DNA from: Fictibacillus arsenicus
GTDB lineage: Bacteria; Bacillota; Bacilli; Bacillales; Fictibacillaceae
Reading direction: 5' to 3'
Length of the DNA: 64,000 bases
Assembly (NCBI RefSeq): GCF_001999465.1
Contig: NZ_MQMF01000002.1
Location: 1,116,001-1,180,000, forward strand
The notes beneath the pieces were generated by a model that worked only from the letters and a program-made list of their open reading frames with translations, did no database searches and was not told the origin of the DNA. Shown in pieces: positions 60,174 through 64,000 of the stretch (position 1 is the stretch's first letter; the number at the start of each line of letters is the position of its first letter). The position numbers were made by a program, and so were the translations under genes.

Positions 60174-61120
60174 ATTCTTTCTTTTACTAGTGCTTTTTCA
60201 ACTGTTGTTGCCAGACAGTCAATAAATTCAGGTTTTGCATTTGGCATTTCAGGACGGTAATAGTTAACGCCTAATTCATCCGTTACAACTTTGCACTCAT
60301 AGTCATTGTCATACAAAACTTCTAAATGATCAGCAACAAACCCCACAGGACAGTAGATAAAATGCTTGTATCCATGCTCGTTGTACAGGTCACGTGTAAG
60401 ATCCTGCACATCCGGTCCAATCCAAGGCTCCGGCGTGTTGCCTGCACTTTGCCAGCCGATCGTATAATGAGGAACGTCCGCTTCTTTTCCAATCAGATCA
60501 GCTGTTTCCTGTAATTGAGCAGGATATGGGTCACCCATCTGCAAAATCTTCTCCGGAAGACTGTGTGCAGAAAAGATAACAACCGTTTTTTCATGCTCTT
60601 CAGCTGGAATACTATTAAACGTTTGTTTAATTCCATCTGCCCAATATTGGAGATACTTAGGCTCGTCGTACCAACTGTCGATTGTTACAAATTTAGGACC
60701 GCCGATTTTAGCTGATTCTTCTACCGCACGCCCGTTGTAAGATTTAACACTGAACGTTGAATAATGAGGTGCAAGTACTAGAGTTACAGCTTCCTCGATA
60801 CCATCTTCTTTCATTTGCTGAACAGCGTCTTCAATAAAAGGATCAATGTGCTTTAACCCTAGGTAGCTCTTAAACTCTTGATCAGCGTAGCGGCCATTCA
60901 TTTCTTCTTCTAGTTTTCGTGCCTGATCTTCTGTAATTTTTGCTAATGGAGATATTCCGCCGATCTGTTCGTATCTCTCCGTTAACTCTTGAAGCTGTTC
61001 AGGAGAAGGTTTTCGGCCTCGTCTAATGTGTGTGTAATAGCTCTCTACTTCATCCAGACTTCTTGGCGTTCCATATGCCATCACGAGTAATCCGATTTTC
61101 TTTTTTGTCACTTTATTCAC
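60170..61120 (-). CDS. hemH: ferrochelatase (coproporphyrin ferrochelatase)
   Basis: A 316-residue class II chelatase inserting Fe2+ into coproporphyrin III. The catalytic histidine is in [17 protein letters not shown] and the acidic residue in [19 protein letters not shown] start overlaps the hemE stop as GTGA (4 bases), coupling translation. Confidence 0.94.
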   Translation of the reverse strand: MNKVTKKKIGLLVMAYGTPRSLDEVESYYTHIRRGRKPSPEQLQELTERYEQIGGISPLAKITEDQARKLEEEMNGRYADQEFKSYLGLKHIDPFIEDAVQQMKEDGIEEAVTLVLAPHYSTFSVKSYNGRAVEESAKIGGPKFVTIDSWYDEPKYLQYWADGIKQTFNSIPAEEHEKTVVIFSAHSLPEKILQMGDPYPAQLQETADLIGKEADVPHYTIGWQSAGNTPEPWIGPDVQDLTRDLYNEHGYKHFIYCPVGFVADHLEVLYDNDYECKVVTDELGVNYYRPEMPNAKPEFIDCLATTVEKALVKERM

Positions 61121-62145
61121 CCTAGTTTTTTAGACGTGTATTCATGGACAAAAGTAGTTAATTGCTTCAATGTTGCGATGTTGACCTCAGGGAAAATACC
61201 TTTACCTACATTAAAGATAAATCCTGGCTCTTCCATACCTTCATCCAAAATTTCTTTTGTTCTTGCTTCAATAACTTCCCAAGGAGCAAGCAGAAGCGAA
61301 GGATCCAAGTTTCCTTGCAGAGCCTTCGTAACACCCATCTGACGCGCTTCTCTTGGCGACAATCTCCAGTCAAGTCCAATCACATCGATAGGAAGTTCGT
61401 TCCACTCCATTACGAGATGGCGAGCGCCTGTTCCGTAAAGAATCAACGGAACACCTTCTCCGCGAAGTTCTGAAAAGATTCGCTCTATAACAGGCATAAT
61501 GTATTTTGCGTAATCCTGCTGATTTAAAGCTCCCACCCAAGAATCAAAAATTTGAAAAGCTTGAGCTCCAGCTTTAATCTGAGCTTTTGCATAAGCAATC
61601 GTCATGTCTCCTAGCTTGTCCATAAGCATGAACCAGCTTTCTGGATCCGAGAACATAAGCTGCTTTGTTTTATGGTAATCCCGTGAAGGACCACCTTCAA
61701 CCATATAGCTTGCAAGTGTAAATGGAGCACCTGCAAAAGTGATTAGAGGAACTTCCAATTGCTGACGCAAAATTTTAATCGTTTCAAGTACATAAGGAAC
61801 ATCCTTTTCAGGGTTGATCGTTCCAAGTCTTTCAACAGCCTCGCGTGTTCTTACAGGATTATCGATAACGGGGCCTACCCCCGGCTTGATCTCTACATCT
61901 ACACCAATTGCAGGAACCGGTGACATAATATCCTTGTAAAGGATCGCAGCATCAACACCGTGCTGATCAACTGGCAGCTTTGTAACGCCTGCGCACATCT
62001 CAGGTCTGTGAGTGATGTCAAACAGTGAATACTTCTCCTTCAATTTACGGTACTCAGGCTGAGAACGGCCCGCCTGTCTCATGTACCATACAGGAATATG
62101 TGAATTTTTCTCCTTACGACACGCCTTCAAAAACTCTTCATTCAT
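61117..62145 (-). CDS. hemE: uroporphyrinogen decarboxylase
   Basis: A 342-residue enzyme converting uroporphyrinogen III to coproporphyrinogen III. The signature is [18 protein letters not shown] near the N-terminus and [18 protein letters not shown] in the middle; the conserved Asp is in [14 protein letters not shown] 62145 aligns with the known start region; TTG 62151 and GTG 62160 are also possible (AAGGTGTG upstream). First gene of the operon. Confidence 0.94.
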   Translation of the reverse strand: MNEEFLKACRKEKNSHIPVWYMRQAGRSQPEYRKLKEKYSLFDITHRPEMCAGVTKLPVDQHGVDAAILYKDIMSPVPAIGVDVEIKPGVGPVIDNPVRTREAVERLGTINPEKDVPYVLETIKILRQQLEVPLITFAGAPFTLASYMVEGGPSRDYHKTKQLMFSDPESWFMLMDKLGDMTIAYAKAQIKAGAQAFQIFDSWVGALNQQDYAKYIMPVIERIFSELRGEGVPLILYGTGARHLVMEWNELPIDVIGLDWRLSPREARQMGVTKALQGNLDPSLLLAPWEVIEARTKEILDEGMEEPGFIFNVGKGIFPEVNIATLKQLTTFVHEYTSKKLG

Positions 62146-62263
62146 TGTCAAAACGTACACACCTTTCTATCAAGACCAAAAGCTGCAGCACTATTGTTAT
62201 CTCCTAGCTGCTGAAACTTAAAACCTCTAAACGTCAATATCCATACACATTGTAAGGGAATTC

Positions 62264-62291
62264 ATAATAAAAGTATAGGCTGAAAGTTCAA
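62264..62291 (-). promoter_or_regulatory. sigma-A promoter of hemEHY
   Basis: On the minus strand TTGAAC (62286-62291), 16 bases, TATTAT (62264-62269). It leaves a leader of about 110 bases. A small palindrome TGGCAA-A-TTGCCA lies upstream at 62304-62316 and could bind a regulator. Confidence 0.65.
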
Positions 62292-62502
62292 TTGTCATCA
62301 TTTTGGCAAATTGCCATTGTCACCCGGCAATATAACCTCGATACTGGAATCTCTTTAATCGATAATTAGGTTTTATAAAATTGGACTCTTTTCACAAAAC
62401 CCCTACATGGATTTCCTACTTCTCTATTACCTTAGTCGTATTGGAGCACTATAACTTCAGGCTAAAAATTATTAGATAAAGAACTATCTTTCAGGAAATG
62501 CA

Positions 62503-62531
62503 TTGACTCATTTTTAGGACAATTGTTTAAT
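62503..62531 (+). promoter_or_regulatory. sigma-A promoter of the M36 protease gene
   Basis: TTGACT (62503-62508), a 17-base spacer, TTTAAT (62526-62531). Together with the hemE promoter this accounts for the 429-base gap 62146-62574. Confidence 0.75.
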
Positions 62532-62574
62532 GACTGTAATAAAAGTCAGAAAATTCCGTTAAGGAGTGGGTACA

Positions 62575-64000
62575 ATGTCCATCAACAAAAAAACGATTAC
62601 CTTTTCAGCCGTAAGTTCTGTTTTACTTTTGTCTCAGTTATATCCAATCAGTAATCTCCCCGTGAATGCTCTTACATCAAATGAACTGGCAAAAGAACAT
62701 AATCACGAGAATTTTGATATCCGTAAAAATTTATCTGCAGTGCTTCCTGATCGATCACAAATAGAAGCTGCAAATTCATTTATACAAGAAACAGGCACCG
62801 GAACAAAAATCTCCTGGAATTCAACTTTTGGTACACCCTCTTTTATCTCAAAAAACAAAGGATATTTAACTCCTCCATCTAGTTATAACAGTGAGACTAT
62901 TGCTCGAAACTGGCTTAAAGAAAATTTACAAATGTTCGGACTCTCTTCCAATCAAGCAGATTCCCTTTCAGTTATAAAGAATCATTCTATTCCTGGCAGC
63001 GGTCTTCAAACCGTTGTTTTTCAGCAAACTTTCTCTGGGATTGAATCGGCAAACGGCGGACGGATCATTATTTCTGTCAATAAGGATGGACGTATTCTTT
63101 CAGTTGCTTCAAATGCTTCAAAAGCGTCAGAAATGGAAGAAGCACATAAACTATCAAGCAAAGATGCGCTTCTATCAGTAGTTTATGAACATCTTCCTGA
63201 TTTAAATTATTCGCCTGTATTAAAGGGGTCAAATAAAGGCTGGGAAGAATATGCTGGCGGCGATACCCTCCCAACTGATCAGCGCGTTAAAAAATCAGCG
63301 TTTGTCACTTCCGATGGTGTAAGACCTGCTTACCGTGTACTTTTTATTGAAAAACTGAACAAAGGTAAAGAAGTTGTTGTTGACGGAGTAACAGGTAAAA
63401 CTCTTTTTGAACGATCACTTGTTCAAAACCTTGATCCTGAAGGCTTAATTTTTGAAAATTATCCCGGTTCCCCGACAGGCGGCGGCACACAGGTTGTGAA
63501 ATCTTTAAAAGGTGACCCAGAAGCTTCTCCGCAAGGATGGCTGTTGCCTGCAAATGATGCTGGTGTTACAACACTTGGAAATAATGCGGACACGTATGCA
63601 AACTGGAGTAATTTCCTCGTCCCAGAAGGAGCTGGGCTTGTCAGACCGGTAAACCCGCTCGGGCAATTTAAGTATCCGTTTAAAAACGCTTGGAACAAAA
63701 CTGAAGGACAAACTGCTCCGCCTTCTTATGCAGAAGATGTACACAGTGCAGCAACGAATTTGTTCTACCATCACAACCTGTTTCATGATTATTTTTATAA
63801 TCTAGGCTGGACAGAAGCTGCTGGTAACCTGCAAGCTGTGAATTTTGGAAAAGGCGGTATGGAAGGTGACCCTATCCTCGGCCTTGTCCAAGCGGGTGCA
63901 GCATCAGGAGGAGAACCGACATATACCGGTCGTGATAACGCCTATATGCTAACGCTTCCTGATGGTATTCCTGCGTGGAGCGGTATGTTTTTATGGGAGC
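62575..64000 (+). CDS. secreted M36 (fungalysin-type) metallopeptidase, N-terminal part
   Basis: Open to the end of the window, 475 residues seen. The N-terminal 28 residues look like a signal peptide (TITFSAVSSVLLLSQLYP). A FTP-like propeptide follows (QTTFSGIESANGGRIIISV-type block, YRVLFIEKLNKGKEVVVDG), then the start of the M36 catalytic region: VHSAATNLFYHHNLFHDYFY, EAAGNLQAVNFGKGG, DNAYMLTLPDG and a FLWE end. The zinc HEXXH site must lie beyond base 64000. TAAGGAG precedes ATG 62575. Secreted proteases of this family digest extracellular protein; they are much less common in Bacillus than M4 enzymes. Confidence 0.88.
   Translation, partial: MSINKKTITFSAVSSVLLLSQLYPISNLPVNALTSNELAKEHNHENFDIRKNLSAVLPDRSQIEAANSFIQETGTGTKISWNSTFGTPSFISKNKGYLTPPSSYNSETIARNWLKENLQMFGLSSNQADSLSVIKNHSIPGSGLQTVVFQQTFSGIESANGGRIIISVNKDGRILSVASNASKASEMEEAHKLSSKDALLSVVYEHLPDLNYSPVLKGSNKGWEEYAGGDTLPTDQRVKKSAFVTSDGVRPAYRVLFIEKLNKGKEVVVDGVTGKTLFERSLVQNLDPEGLIFENYPGSPTGGGTQVVKSLKGDPEASPQGWLLPANDAGVTTLGNNADTYANWSNFLVPEGAGLVRPVNPLGQFKYPFKNAWNKTEGQTAPPSYAEDVHSAATNLFYHHNLFHDYFYNLGWTEAAGNLQAVNFGKGGMEGDPILGLVQAGAASGGEPTYTGRDNAYMLTLPDGIPAWSGMFLWE

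Noticed and set aside
62575-64000. M4 bacillolysin/thermolysin
   Set aside because: The catalytic-region blocks are of M36 type; no M4 blocks are seen in the 475 residues available.

Overview
The window is chromosomal DNA of a low-GC, spore-forming, motile Bacillaceae (Fictibacillus/Bacillus-like). This rests on close family matches to B. subtilis proteins (MotA/MotB, HemE/HemH/HemY, YhgD, YhgE, YhfI, LplJ, YmaF), AGGAGG-type ribosome binding sites, CcpA-type cre sites, a SigD flagellar promoter and frequent TTG/GTG starts. The genus is inferred; no rRNA or tRNA gene is present to fix it.

Layout. 1-6.9 kb: end of an MFS transporter, a sugar-nucleotide-type SDR, a possible small RNA, a phosphatase, a secreted CAP protein, an orphan PAS sensor kinase and a ResA-like thioredoxin. 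7-8.6 kb: motAB behind a SigD promoter. 8.9-18.5 kb: housekeeping genes (M48 protease, HAD phosphatases, a GntR-ABC operon with its operator, GlpQ, AzlCD, a MurG paralogue) and a 44-residue membrane peptide gene. 18.7-42.4 kb: a large, mostly minus-strand island for L-phenylalanine and phenylacetate breakdown. It holds phenylalanine dehydrogenase directly followed by a four-gene 2-oxoacid dehydrogenase complex, a FlK-like acyl-CoA thioesterase, an NSS amino-acid symporter, PaaX, a gamma-carbonic-anhydrase/PaaY-like protein, beta-oxidation enzymes, paaABCD, paaF/G, an aldehyde dehydrogenase and paaK. Embedded in it is a peroxiredoxin-like gene with an in-frame UGA at the position of its redox cysteine, followed by a SECIS-like hairpin (probable selenoprotein). 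42.8-45.4 kb: LplJ, YhfI, YmaF. 45.4-50.2 kb: a LacI-controlled sugar ABC importer. 50.3-53.9 kb: an orphan GlnQ-type ATPase and an OpuC/EgtU/BilE-like importer with fused permease and binding protein. 54.2-62.1 kb: YhgE, a TetR regulator, a KinB-like kinase and hemEHY. 62.6-64 kb: the start of a secreted M36 (fungalysin) metalloprotease.

How the genes fit together. The island reads as a route from imported L-Phe through phenylpyruvate and phenylacetyl-CoA (oxidative decarboxylation by the adjacent complex) into the epoxidase/oxepin pathway ending in acetyl-CoA and succinyl-CoA. Three promoters (thioesterase, paaA, paaK) share a 21-bp inverted repeat identical at 16 positions, and two promoters (phenylalanine dehydrogenase, paaK) carry perfect cre sites, which suggests one pathway regulator plus catabolite repression.

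Repeats. Nine copies of a roughly 130-bp element with inverted ends lie between genes; two of them carry the same inserted module of about 100 bp. Three further intergenic stretches hold diverged 20-25-bp tandem repeats, and one 38-bp element occurs twice.
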